The notes: a model not told the origin generated them from the letters alone. Positions 7,035 to 16,793 are shown, counted from the stretch's first letter. The stretch: DNA of 64,000 nucleotides from Candidatus Gastranaerophilales bacterium (GCA_016280955.1 JAEEHV010000015.1:32346-96345), one strand, 5' to 3'. Numbers and translations are program-made.

Positions 7035-9038
7035 TTATTCAGCCAATAATTTATCTGCAAGCGGTGATTCAACTTTACCGTTCAGAGTTTTGGAAACTTT
7101 TTTGATATTCTGTGCAAGTGTTTCCATCTCAGGAGTCCATACAAAATAGTCGGTTACATATTTTTCACCTCTATTAAAGTCGCCGCTTAATTGAACCTCA
7201 ATGATTTCTTTCAGCATTTTTTGAGCTGTAGGAACCATTTTTTCAATATTAACATCAAGAACACCGTCTTTTGATATTGATATAGCACCTTCTTTTATGA
7301 AGAAATAATTTTGCATAACCGAGCGAACCCTGTGAGCCTGACTCATTTTAGGTTTTGCCATAAGCATATTATCCGCAGCATAAGTAACAATCATCTGCTC
7401 TTTTTGTTCCTTAGTGTACATGCCGGCATCTGTCAGAACATCTAGCATAGCAAGTGAAACCATATCTGCTTTATTTTCTTCGATTATTGACTTATATTTT
7501 CCCAAACCTTCAGTTCCCGATTTTGGTCCGAGTGAATGTCCGTTTTCATGACCTATTGTAAACCAGTGGTCTGCTTCATCATTGTAGTATTTATGGAGTT
7601 CGGGGTTAAGCATTGCATCAAGACGTTTTTGCATTTTTTCCCTTGCATCATCAGAAGTTATCAAACGAATTTGTCTGTGATAAACATTTCTTCTGCCGCC
7701 GTCCAGCATACTTACAGAAACTTTATCGTCATTGGGAAGATTTTCGGCAAGTGTAATAGCAGCTCTGTATTCACCCACATCACCGAATACTCCGACCAAA
7801 TCAACATCAACCATTGTTTGTTTTGATTCTTTATCTGTCGAAATATTTTGCACATAACTGTTGTTAAGCGGCATGTTTTGAGCCATCAGGGGTAAATATT
7901 TTTTTACGTTTAGTATTGCATCAGTACCTTCCTTGTTAACAATTCCGACACGACCGCCTAAACAATCCTTTGAAACAGGAACGATTCCGTTTTCATCCAA
8001 AAGTTCTTTGAGCTCAGGGTTTTCAACAACAGATTCAGTCATCTCGTCAGAATAATTTTCTCTTGTTATTGTAAATTCTAACGGTGTATCCTGTAATGTT
8101 GCCCATTTTTTATCGGCATAACCGTCTAACATCGGATCTGCCGTTCTGAGCGCTTTTGCCTGTAATCTCAAATACTCGTTGAAATCTTCGTTCGTAGAAG
8201 TTTCGGCAGCTTTTTCAAGCTCAGATGCCATATATTCAAAATCTTCTTTAAAATAGTCAACGTAATCAGTAGATTTTAACTCGTCGCCATTTCTTTCTAC
8301 AACAGAACGTTGATTTAATATATTTCTGACTTCTTCTGTTTTCCCTTCATTAAGCATTTTTATAAGAATTGTATGAAATTCTTCTCTTGTTAAATCTTCA
8401 GGATAAACTCCGATTCCCTTCTTCGGCTCAAGACCTTTTGCGAGTTTAATCATATTAGAATCTCTGTCGAGTGCAAATATACCTTTTTGTGCATCAAAAA
8501 GAATTTTTGTTAACTTTGCATCCTCATTACCTTTTGCAATTTCTTTTTCTAAGTATTCTTTGAATGCCAGATTGTTATGGTCATCAAGAATCATCTCAAC
8601 CTTATCAATTCTTGCAGCAGCCTTCGTTAAATGTTTTAAAGCTTCTTTATCACCGTCAGAAAGTGCTGCATACTCAGGTGAATCAACCCCAAGCATCTTT
8701 TTGATTGTCAAATAATCTTTGTGTGTTCTTTTTTCAAGTTCTTCTCTGTCTAAACCTAATTCAAAAGAAGGTTTAGAAATACCTACATTGTTAATCGTAC
8801 TCATTTTATTAAGCTCTCCTATCAATAAATCGGATTTATCCGTTTGAATATTATTTTCTTTTATATATTTTATACCATTTTTGTTAAATTGTACTCGACC
8901 GTTAATACTATTGGGTGAAGTTTTTCCGTTAATTCCGTCTGTCATATTAAATCCTTTTACCGTTCTTGTTCCTAAAAATAACCCTGCTGAAGCTACCAAA
9001 GGCACTCCTATTTTAACATATTTTTCGGCTTCTACCAT
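7035..9038 (-). CDS. M49-like (dipeptidyl peptidase III-type) metallopeptidase
   Basis: A 667-residue protein. I place the start at MVEAEKYVKIG, 24 codons inside the longest frame, because AAAAGGATG lies just upstream and a TATATATATAAG box would otherwise fall inside the gene. A hydrophobic segment at residues 10-20 may anchor it. The zinc site is HENGH at 497-501 with a second motif, EENKAD at 520-525, matching the HExxH(x)...EExxA(D/E) arrangement of family M49, which removes dipeptides from peptide N-termini. Most M49 enzymes have a six-residue HExxxH; here it is five, as in Caldithrix DPP III. A hydrolase is likely; substrate unknown. Confidence 0.7.
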   Translation of the reverse strand: MVEAEKYVKIGVPLVASAGLFLGTRTVKGFNMTDGINGKTSPNSINGRVQFNKNGIKYIKENNIQTDKSDLLIGELNKMSTINNVGISKPSFELGLDREELEKRTHKDYLTIKKMLGVDSPEYAALSDGDKEALKHLTKAAARIDKVEMILDDHNNLAFKEYLEKEIAKGNEDAKLTKILFDAQKGIFALDRDSNMIKLAKGLEPKKGIGVYPEDLTREEFHTILIKMLNEGKTEEVRNILNQRSVVERNGDELKSTDYVDYFKEDFEYMASELEKAAETSTNEDFNEYLRLQAKALRTADPMLDGYADKKWATLQDTPLEFTITRENYSDEMTESVVENPELKELLDENGIVPVSKDCLGGRVGIVNKEGTDAILNVKKYLPLMAQNMPLNNSYVQNISTDKESKQTMVDVDLVGVFGDVGEYRAAITLAENLPNDDKVSVSMLDGGRRNVYHRQIRLITSDDAREKMQKRLDAMLNPELHKYYNDEADHWFTIGHENGHSLGPKSGTEGLGKYKSIIEENKADMVSLAMLDVLTDAGMYTKEQKEQMIVTYAADNMLMAKPKMSQAHRVRSVMQNYFFIKEGAISISKDGVLDVNIEKMVPTAQKMLKEIIEVQLSGDFNRGEKYVTDYFVWTPEMETLAQNIKKVSKTLNGKVESPLADKLLAE

Positions 9039-9102
9039 ACACACATCCTTTTTGTACTTATATATATAATTTAATAATAATTTTTTATCATAATAACGGT
9101 AT

Positions 9103-9951
9103 TCATGCAACCTTTACACCATCAGGAACAAAGCTGAGATTGGAAAAAAACTGATAATTTTCAGGAAAATTAATATTACTTATGTCCTCAAGAATAAAGT
9201 ATGTAGAACCCGAACCTGACATTATTGATGCCGGTAGTTTGGATTTAATATACCTTAATTCTTCATAGTCATCAAAAACAGCATATTCCAAATCATTGTA
9301 TAAAAATTTTCTGATATCACCACCGTTATTCAAAGCCTCAACCATCTTCCCGGTATTATTATATTTCGGCTTGTATTCTTTTGCAGCATATTTTGTATAT
9401 GCTTCTTTTGCGGAAATACCAAGACCGACAGGCTTGATTAAAGTAACCGGCATGGAAATAAAAGGCAGTCGTTCTACATTTTCCCCTCTTGATGTTGCGT
9501 GCAGACACCCGCCTTCAAGACATACATTCAAATCAGAACCGAGCTTTGCACATAGTTTATGTAAATCCTCTCCTGACAAAAGCTCACTAAATAATTTATT
9601 TAAACCAAACAATGTACCTGCCGCATCCGTACTTCCACCGGCAAGCCCTGCTGCTACAGGAATGTTTTTTTCTATATTTATCCGTAATTCGTAACCGCTC
9701 AACTTAGCTGTTTCCATATATAAAACGGCAGCTTTATAAACCAGATTTTTTTCATTATACGGAATCTCCGTACTATTTCCGGATAATATAATACTGTTAT
9801 TTTCAGAGGGTAATGCCGTTATCTCTAAAATATCGTACAAGCTTATAAGCTGCATTATACTGTTAATATTATGGAATCCGTCATCACGCCTGTTTACAAC
9901 TTCCAGTGTTAAATTTAATTTTGCCGGACATTTAATTCTGATTTTATCCAT
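9103..9951 (-). CDS. ispE: 4-diphosphocytidyl-2-C-methyl-D-erythritol kinase
   Basis: Phosphorylates CDP-methylerythritol in the MEP isoprenoid pathway. The 282 residues show the GHMP-kinase order: IKCPAKLNLTLEV at the N-terminus, PVAAGLAGGSTDAAG as the ATP loop, and SGSGSTYF near the C-terminus. The start ATG has no ribosome site. A TGCTAAAAT extended -10 box on the minus strand ends 6 nt before the ATG, so the transcript probably starts at or next to the start codon (leaderless). Confidence 0.95.
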   Translation of the reverse strand: MDKIRIKCPAKLNLTLEVVNRRDDGFHNINSIMQLISLYDILEITALPSENNSIILSGNSTEIPYNEKNLVYKAAVLYMETAKLSGYELRINIEKNIPVAAGLAGGSTDAAGTLFGLNKLFSELLSGEDLHKLCAKLGSDLNVCLEGGCLHATSRGENVERLPFISMPVTLIKPVGLGISAKEAYTKYAAKEYKPKYNNTGKMVEALNNGGDIRKFLYNDLEYAVFDDYEELRYIKSKLPASIMSGSGSTYFILEDISNINFPENYQFFSNLSFVPDGVKVA

Positions 9952-10039
9952 ATAATAATTTTAGCATAAACGCATTTATTATATTAACTCCTCCGTTTGA
10001 TTGTAGATTTCTAAATGATAAGGTTGTATAATATCAAGT

Positions 10040-11188
10040 ATGCGGAAGAGGTTATCTATATTACTGGCAAGCCTTATGTTATTTAATACGGTTGTCTTTG
10101 CAGACACACCGTTCGAGGGTTATGCAGAATACAATGACAAATTTTTTAAACAGAATGAAGAATTATATACCGGTAAAACGGACACTCTTGACAGAAAAGA
10201 TGTTATTGAAATGACGGTATCTCAAGTTCTTGACGGTTCATTTTCTCTTCAGGGTGATGAATTTTTTGCACAGGTAACAAGCGATGTTGTCGGTGACAAA
10301 GGAGTAATTGTGCCGAAAGGAACTGTAGCTCACGGAACAATCGTAGATATGGGTGAAGCTAAAAGACTTGGCAGAAACGGTTATCTTGAACTTTCTTTTG
10401 ATAAATTAATAACCCCGGACGGTCGCGAAATAGATATTGAAGGCAAAATGTCAACAAGACTCCATCCGATAAAAGAAACCGGAAAAATAATTGCTACCGA
10501 TTTAGGATATACAGCAGTGGGCGGAGTATGCGGAGGTTTCTTTGCTTTGCAGGCTCTCGGACCTGCCGCAGCAGTTGCTTCGCACGGCTGGACAATTGCC
10601 GGAGGTGCGGCTTTAGGCGGCACAGTCGGTTTGGGTATGTCACTTATCAGAAAAGGGAAAAATGTTTTAATATCTCCCGGCGATGAAATCAGGGTAAGGA
10701 TTACATCAAGTATTGACTTACCTGTATATAAAGAAGATGCGCTGAAAAAAGAAGAACTTTTATATCCCGGTCTGGATATAAGAATTGCTAATATTCTTTA
10801 TGAAAAAGATCCGTTCGGCGAAGCTAATACAATAACACTTTCGCTTGCAATTACAAACATGTCAAAAAAGACAATATCCGGTATGGACTTGGCCCTTATT
10901 AATGATTACAATTCAGTCTTTAACCCGTCAATTTTTGGCGATACAAAACTTATGTTTACACAGCTGAAACCGGGAGACAGATATGCAGGAAAAATATCAT
11001 TCAGTGTTAACAACCTAAAAAGTTCTTACTGGCTTATGGTAAACGACAGAACAAAAAACAAACCACTGGTTAAAATTTCATTGGATAATGCATACAAAAA
11101 TGTTTCCAAAGATGTAAAAAAACGTAATAACAGAGTAAACAAAAAGAAAAATAACTACTATAAAACAGACGATCCGTTTGATATCTAA
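10040..11188 (+). CDS. Exported protein of unknown function
   Basis: A 382-residue protein with a classic signal peptide (MRKRLSILLASLMLFNTVVFA, cleavage likely before DTP). The mature part has a beta-rich region with VIVPKGTVAHGTI, recalling the IPKGT beta-turn of VirB10/TrbI-type periplasmic domains. A glycine/alanine-rich hydrophobic stretch at about 158-200 could form a membrane hairpin; a second beta domain and a strongly basic tail (KKRNNRVNKKKNN) follow. A cell-envelope role is likely but undefined. TATAAT at 10027-10032 lies 7 nt before the ATG and no ribosome site is visible, so it may be leaderless. Confidence 0.75.
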   Translation: MRKRLSILLASLMLFNTVVFADTPFEGYAEYNDKFFKQNEELYTGKTDTLDRKDVIEMTVSQVLDGSFSLQGDEFFAQVTSDVVGDKGVIVPKGTVAHGTIVDMGEAKRLGRNGYLELSFDKLITPDGREIDIEGKMSTRLHPIKETGKIIATDLGYTAVGGVCGGFFALQALGPAAAVASHGWTIAGGAALGGTVGLGMSLIRKGKNVLISPGDEIRVRITSSIDLPVYKEDALKKEELLYPGLDIRIANILYEKDPFGEANTITLSLAITNMSKKTISGMDLALINDYNSVFNPSIFGDTKLMFTQLKPGDRYAGKISFSVNNLKSSYWLMVNDRTKNKPLVKISLDNAYKNVSKDVKKRNNRVNKKKNNYYKTDDPFDI

Positions 11189-11208
11189 AGTTTAAATATT
11201 TTTATAAA

Positions 11209-11242
11209 TAAAAGGGGCGGATAAATATCCGCCCCTTTTTTA
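11209..11242. terminator. Bidirectional intrinsic terminator
   Basis: AAAAGGGGCGGAT pairs with ATCCGCCCCTTTT around an AAAT loop and is followed by a T-run. It lies between the convergent exported-protein gene and rpsU. Confidence 0.9.
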
Positions 11243-11249
11243 ATATCTT

Positions 11250-11423
11250 TTATACCTTACGTTTGCGAGCTGCTTCAGATTTGCGTTTTCTCTTTACGCT
11301 TGGCTTTTCATATCTTTCACGTTTTTTAACTTCTGATAAGATACCTGCTTTTTGAATTTTCTTTTTGAATCTTCTTAAAGCGCTTTCGATACTTTCGTTT
11401 TCGCCAACTTTAACTTCTGCCAT
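11250..11423 (-). CDS. rpsU: 30S ribosomal protein S21 (bS21)
   Basis: A 57-residue basic protein: [39 protein letters not shown] and a [14 protein letters not shown] tail. This is the usual length and pattern of bS21, a small-subunit protein near the mRNA exit that supports initiation. The start has a very strong AAGGTGGTG ribosome site. It stands alone rather than in the rpsU-dnaG-rpoD unit of proteobacteria. Confidence 0.96.
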   Translation of the reverse strand: MAEVKVGENESIESALRRFKKKIQKAGILSEVKKRERYEKPSVKRKRKSEAARKRKV

Positions 11424-11662
11424 TTATATTTTCACCACCTTTATAGCATTTGTGTAACTGAAATCATATTATAACAACCATATTCAAAAAACAAGAGGGG
11501 GGAGTAAATGTATATTCGCAGATTCATGTTTTTGTTTTTTCAAGAGCATAAATATATTTATTTATTTCATATTTTTAAACGATACAATATCACGCAATAT
11601 ATATTAAACTAATAGTATAAATTTAGTGTCGGGTACTGTGGATTAACTTACGGGATAATATC

Positions 11663-11977
11663 ATGAACAATACACCTTCAGGTATAAATATCGGAGATTT
11701 TGACTGCGTAAAACCTGCTTTTGGAAATAGCAATGACGGTTTTTGCCATCACACCAACAAAACTGTAGATTTTGATATCAACAAGGATATGACAACTGAT
11801 GAAATTATAACGTTTTTCCCGTCTATATTTGATTCAAAGCCGGATATTATGTCAAATTCAAACAACAGCATTTTTAATTTCGAAAAAAAATTAGCCACAA
11901 ACTCTTACGGTAAATATGGCAAAAACTTTGTAACCGATTTAACGGAATTTGTCACCGGTACAACTAAAATAAAGTAA
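11663..11977 (+). CDS. 104-aa protein of unknown function
   Basis: A hydrophilic protein rich in Asn, Asp, Phe and Lys, beginning MNNTPSGINIGDFDCVKPAFG. No signal peptide, membrane segment or known motif is visible. A GGGATAAT sequence sits upstream of the ATG. No clear terminator follows. It may be a lineage-specific protein, as are several neighbours. Confidence 0.5.
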   Translation: MNNTPSGINIGDFDCVKPAFGNSNDGFCHHTNKTVDFDINKDMTTDEIITFFPSIFDSKPDIMSNSNNSIFNFEKKLATNSYGKYGKNFVTDLTEFVTGTTKIK

Positions 11978-12033
11978 TATCAACCATATAAAATCACTGC
12001 CTGAATGTATGCTTTTACATTTCTTCACAATAT

Positions 12034-12070
12034 AGCAATTCATGGATAAATTTTAACTTTATATATATGG
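12034..12070 (+). promoter_or_regulatory. GCAATT / TACTTTATATATA-class promoter
   Basis: AGCAATT starts at 12034 and AACTTTATATATATGG at 12055, the same 21-nt offset as at 63786 and 16714. It lies about 30 nt upstream of the 50-aa gene. Confidence 0.6.
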
Positions 12071-12099
12071 AAGGTAAAATTTTATATGGAGGTTATTGT

Positions 12100-12252
12100 A
12101 TGAATTTAGCATTAAGAAAACTGGCTATGATTGAAAAGGATTTTATTGCAAGAGAAGAAGCAGCAAAAATTGACGGCTACACTTCTTGTCCTATTGACAG
12201 AGATTTTAAAGAAAAAATATCCCGTGTACTTGACCAGGTAAGATATATTTAG
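12100..12252 (+). CDS. 50-aa protein of unknown function
   Basis: The ATG at 12100 has a strong GGAGG site 7 nt upstream; an earlier in-frame ATG at 12067 overlaps the promoter. The protein MNLALRKLAMIEKDF... is probably one or two helices with a basic/acidic surface. Its stop codon overlaps that of the convergent ABC transporter gene by 4 nt. No family recognised. Confidence 0.6.
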   Translation: MNLALRKLAMIEKDFIAREEAAKIDGYTSCPIDRDFKEKISRVLDQVRYI

Positions 12253-13985
12253 TCATTAGATAAATTATTCAAATCTACAAAATGCTTAAATTCCTGATTG
12301 ATTGAAATCAGTTCATTATAAGGTGCAACATTTGTTATTGTTCCGCCCTGCATGAACACAATTCTGTCAGATGCTTTTATTGTTGAAAGCCTGTGTGCGA
12401 TTATAATCACAGTCTTTATTCCTTTTTGTGAAATTAAAAATTTACAAATATCATCTTCTGTCTGCAAATCCAGAGATGATGTTGCCTCATCAAGAATTAA
12501 AATATCGGGATTTGTATATAATGCTCTTGCAAGAGCAAGTCTTTGTTTTTGTCCCTGAGAAAATCCGGTTGAATCGACGAAACAAGGAGTATTTATATCT
12601 CCGTTAAAATTGTCCTTAATGAAATCATACAAATTTGCATCCTTCAAAGCCTGAATAACTTTGTTATCATCAACTTCAGACATACCATATACAACATTAT
12701 CTTTTATTGAACCTGAAATAATGCTGTATTCCTGCGGAATATATCCTATTTTCAGGGGCTTAAATTCTGTCTTACCATTTACAAGAACCTCACCGTCATT
12801 TGCCGTCAACAAACCGGCAATAATGTCTGCAAGTGTTGTTTTACCTGAACCTGATTTTCCGGCAATCCCGATATATTCGCCCTTATGAATTTTCAGATTT
12901 ATATTTTTTAAAACAGGTTTGTCTTTTTCATATCCGAATGTAACGTTTTTCAGTTCAATTGATTCAAAATCAGTTTCGTATTCAGTTTTTTTAAGTTCTT
13001 TGGTTTGATTCAGTCCGTACTCTTTACACAGAGATAACAACTCATTAAGCAACGGAATTGCTGAATACACACCGTTCAGGTTTACCTGAATCCTTGAAAG
13101 AGTCGGTGCCATTCTGAATACAGCAGAAACTATTATTGCGAAAGATGCTATCAGCTTTTGCGGTTCCGAGTATGTCTGTCCCATTATTACTGCCAACAGA
13201 ACAAATAATAATATTATTATAAACGGCTCTGTTATATACGGAGGAACAAGATTTAAAAAAGTCTGCCCTTTGTTACTTTTAAAATATGCTGAAACGTCAT
13301 CTTTGTAACATGAGAAGAAAAATGCTTCATTTCTTGCAACTTTAACTGATTTCAGGTTAATGAGTGTGTCATTTAGCCTTTGATGAAATGCAAAAGAATT
13401 TTTATTCATATCATCGGAAAGTGATTTCATTTTAGGTTTAAACACTTTATTCTGAATAAAAATCAAAACAAATGAAAAAATAACCGTTACTGCTGTAGCC
13501 AGAGGAAATTTTATAACCAAAAGCAGCATCAGCAATATAAAAATGAAAAAGTTAACATTCAAATTCTGAATTCTCAGTATATAGTTATTAATAACATTGG
13601 GAACTATAAAACTAAATATATTTTGCTTATATGCAAGCGGAATTTTTGAAATTTTTATAAAGTCCTCGGCAAGAAAATACTGCATTAAACTTATGTTAAC
13701 TTCTCTCTCAATTGACCTTGTCACATGTGCCTGTATTTTTGTATATAAAATCATAAACAGATTTTTTAAAATAAACAAAAATACAATTAATACACCTAAA
13801 AATACGGGAGAATTCCAAAATTCACCGTTGTAATCCTTATTATCAAGAAGACGCATAACAAAAGGATAAGTTAGTGTAACTCCGCAAAGTTCTAAAATAC
13901 CGGCGAAAAAAGAAAGAACCGAATAACAATAAAAAGACTTTCTGTTTTTCGGAAAATATTTAAAAAACAATAAAAAATTTTTCAT
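12249..13985 (-). CDS. ABC exporter, fused membrane and ATPase domains
   Basis: A 578-residue half-transporter of the MsbA/PglK type. About six membrane segments occupy residues 1-300; the ATPase domain has Walker A GKSGSGKTT, the Q-loop IPQEYSI, Walker B ILILDEATSSLD and the switch HRLS. The signature reads FSQGQ instead of LSGGQ, a variant also seen in ABCC-type proteins. Such proteins flip lipids or lipid-linked sugars; with several envelope glycosyltransferases in the window, export of a lipid-linked glycan is a reasonable guess. It is monocistronic and converges on the 50-aa gene. Confidence 0.88.
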   Translation of the reverse strand: MKNFLLFFKYFPKNRKSFYCYSVLSFFAGILELCGVTLTYPFVMRLLDNKDYNGEFWNSPVFLGVLIVFLFILKNLFMILYTKIQAHVTRSIEREVNISLMQYFLAEDFIKISKIPLAYKQNIFSFIVPNVINNYILRIQNLNVNFFIFILLMLLLVIKFPLATAVTVIFSFVLIFIQNKVFKPKMKSLSDDMNKNSFAFHQRLNDTLINLKSVKVARNEAFFFSCYKDDVSAYFKSNKGQTFLNLVPPYITEPFIIILLFVLLAVIMGQTYSEPQKLIASFAIIVSAVFRMAPTLSRIQVNLNGVYSAIPLLNELLSLCKEYGLNQTKELKKTEYETDFESIELKNVTFGYEKDKPVLKNINLKIHKGEYIGIAGKSGSGKTTLADIIAGLLTANDGEVLVNGKTEFKPLKIGYIPQEYSIISGSIKDNVVYGMSEVDDNKVIQALKDANLYDFIKDNFNGDINTPCFVDSTGFSQGQKQRLALARALYTNPDILILDEATSSLDLQTEDDICKFLISQKGIKTVIIIAHRLSTIKASDRIVFMQGGTITNVAPYNELISINQEFKHFVDLNNLSND

Positions 13986-14079
13986 AACTACATATTACAT
14001 TAAAAAAATATTAATATCATTAATATTTATCCTATTATATGTTATACTGTCTATGTTAGGATTAAGAGGAGATTAAGTT

Positions 14080-14811
14080 ATGTCAAATCCCATATTAAAT
14101 GAAAAAAACTTTAATGAACAGGCAAGGGTGTATGAAGGTGCATTTATGACTGTTAACGGTACCATACAGGTAGCGGTATTTTTAGCATTAATTCTGGTTT
14201 GCACCGCAACATTCGTATGGTCAAGATACAGCAGCGGTTATATGGATATCGCAACAATGCTGACCGGTGGCGGACTTATCGTCGGTATAATATTGGGATT
14301 TATTATAGCATTTACACGCAACAAGTATCTGGTACCGATATATGCTGCTGCCGAAGGATGTTTTATAGGCGGGACTTCTGCAATATTTGAATCACAATAT
14401 CCCGGAATTGTAGTTCAGGCAGTTGCCGGTACTTTTGCAGCACTCTTCATGATGCTTGTGCTTTATAAAATAGGATTAATAAGAGCTACAGAAAAATTCA
14501 GAAGTGTTATTTTTATAACAACAGCATCTATAGCTGTAGTATATTTAGTTGATATTATCGGAAGATTGTTCCTGCATTTGCATGTCCCTGTTATCAATTC
14601 GGCATCACCGTTTGGTATATTGGTAAGTATCGGTATCACTGCCGTTGCAGCATTAAATCTTATTATTGATTTTGATTTTGTTGAACAGGGCGAACGTATG
14701 ATGCTCCCAAAAGACTATGAATGGATTGGTGCATTCGGTCTTATGGTTACACTTGTATGGCTCTATCTTGAAATTTTAAGACTGTTAGCTAAATTGAACA
14801 GCAAAAGATAA
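14080..14811 (+). CDS. Bax inhibitor-1/YccA-family membrane protein
   Basis: A 243-residue integral membrane protein with about seven hydrophobic helices and short loops. The N-terminus (NEKNFNEQARVYEGAFMTVNGT) and the C-terminal DFDFVEQG/PKDYEWIGAFGLMVTLVWLYLEILRLL match the BI-1/YccA family, in which the acidic residues of DFDFVE belong to the proposed cation path. Members are implicated in pH-sensitive calcium leak or membrane-protease control; the bacterial role is poorly known. AGAGGAG precedes the start. rmuC follows by 15 nt. Confidence 0.85.
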   Translation: MSNPILNEKNFNEQARVYEGAFMTVNGTIQVAVFLALILVCTATFVWSRYSSGYMDIATMLTGGGLIVGIILGFIIAFTRNKYLVPIYAAAEGCFIGGTSAIFESQYPGIVVQAVAGTFAALFMMLVLYKIGLIRATEKFRSVIFITTASIAVVYLVDIIGRLFLHLHVPVINSASPFGILVSIGITAVAALNLIIDFDFVEQGERMMLPKDYEWIGAFGLMVTLVWLYLEILRLLAKLNSKR

Positions 14812-14826
14812 TCCGCAGGGTTTCAA

Positions 14827-15999
14827 ATGAATTCAGGCTTGTTATTTAGTTTATTTTTTATTACAGGAGCTGTTTTATCGGCATTTTTATTCGTTATTTT
14901 GTTTATCAAAAAAGAACGTGAAATTGCCATGCTAAAATCTCAAATCACGTCACCGGAAAATTTTCGCAAACTTCTGAAAGATGATTTTGCTCTAATTGCA
15001 GCACAAACAATCAAAACAGAACAGGAAGACATGAGAAAACAAAACCGGGAAGCTCTGGAAGAAAAAATAATGCCGCTTGCAAAAGAACTGAATGAATTTA
15101 AAGAAAAAGTTGATAAATTTAATATTTCCGGTGTTGAAAATACAACCAGAATAATTGAACAAATAAGTTCCCTAGAAAAAAACAGCAAGAATCTGGAGCA
15201 GGAAGCAAGAAATCTTACACAGGCACTTACCAAAAATCAGAATGTGAAAGGTGCATACGGTGAAGAAATTCTTGAAACTCTTTTACAGCATGCCGGTATG
15301 CAGGAGGGTATTCATTACAAAAAACAATACTCGACAACATCAGAAAATCTAAAGGATGAAACCATACACAATATCAGACCTGATGTAATAATAAATATTC
15401 CAAACAACAGGCATCTCGTTATTGACTCAAAAGTTACACTTTCAAGCTACATCGATTGCATAAAAGACAGTACAAAAATAAAAGACTTTAAATCAGAAGT
15501 AAAATCAAGAATTCACGACTTAGCCGGTAAAAATTATCAAAATGCCGCTAACACAAACCAGCCTGATTTTATTCTTATGTATCTGCCGATTGACAGTTCA
15601 ATTGCCTTGTTATACGAAGATAATGACATTATAAATTATGCCTACCAGTCCAACGTTATAATAGCGGGAACATCCTCTTTGCTTGCGATTATAAGACTTG
15701 TAAATCAGCTTTACGCACAACAGAAACAAAATGAAAATGTACAACAGATTGTTAAAGCCGGAACAAATTTATACGAAACTTTTGTACAGTTTTCAGAAGA
15801 ATTAATATTAATTAAAAAAGAGCTGGATTCTCTTTCACAACAATTTACAACCGCAATTAACAGATTTAACAGAACAAATAAAAATAAGCCGAGCATGTTT
15901 TCGCAAATTAACGAACTGAAAAGACTCGGAATAAATTCCAATAAAAATATTCCGGAAGATATTTTTGAAACAGCAGAGGGAGTTTTAACTAATGACTAA
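14827..15999 (+). CDS. rmuC: RmuC-family DNA recombination protein
   Basis: A 390-residue protein with one N-terminal membrane helix, a long coiled coil (about 45-135) and the RmuC nuclease-like domain with VKGAYGEEILETLLQ, RPDVIINIP and VIDSKVTLSSY. RmuC limits DNA inversions in E. coli and is thought to act as a membrane-tethered DNA-processing factor. The last 8 nt overlap the response-regulator gene, so the two are probably co-translated. Confidence 0.93.
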   Translation: MNSGLLFSLFFITGAVLSAFLFVILFIKKEREIAMLKSQITSPENFRKLLKDDFALIAAQTIKTEQEDMRKQNREALEEKIMPLAKELNEFKEKVDKFNISGVENTTRIIEQISSLEKNSKNLEQEARNLTQALTKNQNVKGAYGEEILETLLQHAGMQEGIHYKKQYSTTSENLKDETIHNIRPDVIINIPNNRHLVIDSKVTLSSYIDCIKDSTKIKDFKSEVKSRIHDLAGKNYQNAANTNQPDFILMYLPIDSSIALLYEDNDIINYAYQSNVIIAGTSSLLAIIRLVNQLYAQQKQNENVQQIVKAGTNLYETFVQFSEELILIKKELDSLSQQFTTAINRFNRTNKNKPSMFSQINELKRLGINSNKNIPEDIFETAEGVLTND

Positions 16000-16687
16000 A
16001 ATTTTGGTTATAGATGATGACACAGCAATAAATGAATTGATAAAGGTAAATCTGGAGTTACATGGATATCAGGTTGTTCAGGCATTTAACGGTATTGAAG
16101 GATATGCAAAAGCAAAACAAGAGGAGCCTGCTCTGATTATTCTGGATGTAATGATGCCTGAAGTTGACGGATTTACCGTAGCACAAAGGATTCGTCAAAA
16201 TCCAGAACTTACGGAAATACCCGTTATAATGCTGACAGCTCTTTCACAACTCAGCGACAAGGTTAACGGATTTAACTTGGGAGTGGATGATTACCTTACC
16301 AAACCGTTTGAGATTGAAGAACTTCTTGTCAGAGTAAGAGCATTACTAAAAAGAACCAAGCAAATACCAAAATCTTCCGCTGTAAGAGAACTGTTAACTT
16401 ATAAAGAAATAACATTAATGCCTGAAACATACAGTGTAAAAATTAATGATAAAGTACAAAAACTTACCCCTATAGAATTTGATATTTTTAATCTTTTATT
16501 CCAAAACCACGGCAACATGGTTTCCGGAGCAAAACTGCTCAAGGAAATCTGGGGATATGAACCTGATGATAATGTTGAAACAATCCGTGTTCATATAAGA
16601 CATTTACGTTCAAAAATAGATAAAATATCCGATGGCAAACAATACATTGAAACTATTTATGGCGGCGGTTATAAACTCAATGTGTAA
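15992..16687 (+). CDS. OmpR/PhoB-family response regulator (RpaA/RpaB-like)
   Basis: A 231-residue regulator. The receiver has the acidic pair DDD at 8-10, phospho-acceptor Asp52 in LDVMMPEVDG, the conserved T in MLTA and K in LTKPF. The winged-helix DNA-binding domain ends RVHIRHLRSKIDK...ETIYGGGYKLNV. No sensor kinase gene adjoins. Cyanobacterial RpaA and RpaB have this shape. It starts inside the end of rmuC. Confidence 0.93.
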   Translation: MTKILVIDDDTAINELIKVNLELHGYQVVQAFNGIEGYAKAKQEEPALIILDVMMPEVDGFTVAQRIRQNPELTEIPVIMLTALSQLSDKVNGFNLGVDDYLTKPFEIEELLVRVRALLKRTKQIPKSSAVRELLTYKEITLMPETYSVKINDKVQKLTPIEFDIFNLLFQNHGNMVSGAKLLKEIWGYEPDDNVETIRVHIRHLRSKIDKISDGKQYIETIYGGGYKLNV

Positions 16688-16691
16688 AGTT

Positions 16692-16753
16692 TTGTAACGA
16701 ATCGTTTAACATGTGAAATTGCATCCGTTTGAAATACTTTATATATACATAAG
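16692..16753 (+). promoter_or_regulatory. GAAATT / TACTTTATATATA-class promoter
   Basis: TTGTAACGAAT, then TGAAATT at 16714, then TACTTTATATATACATAAG at 16735. Spacings from GTAACGA (16694) to TGAAATT (20 nt) and on to TACT (21 nt) are identical to those at 1240-1178. The start of the YD-like gene is 41 nt further on. Confidence 0.7.
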
Positions 16754-16793
16754 AAGTAAATGTATATAGTAAATTAAGATGGAGTAGTAAAGA

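Noticed and set aside
9060..9094. TATATATATAAG upstream of the M49-like gene as an eleventh member of the promoter class
   Set aside because: The -10-like part fits, but the GCAATT/GAAATT block is absent at the expected distance, so I do not count it.
9296..9694. 132-codon frame antisense to ispE
   Set aside because: It lies wholly inside a well-supported gene, has no ribosome site and no recognisable product. The same applies to the other long antisense frames, e.g. in fliK and nusB.
11508..11612. 34-codon frame MYIRRFMFLFF... behind a GAGGGGGGAG ribosome-like site
   Set aside because: The ribosome-like site is strong, but the product is low-complexity Phe/Tyr/Ile, there is no terminator, and codon use looks like AT-rich noise. 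Kept here as a possibility only.
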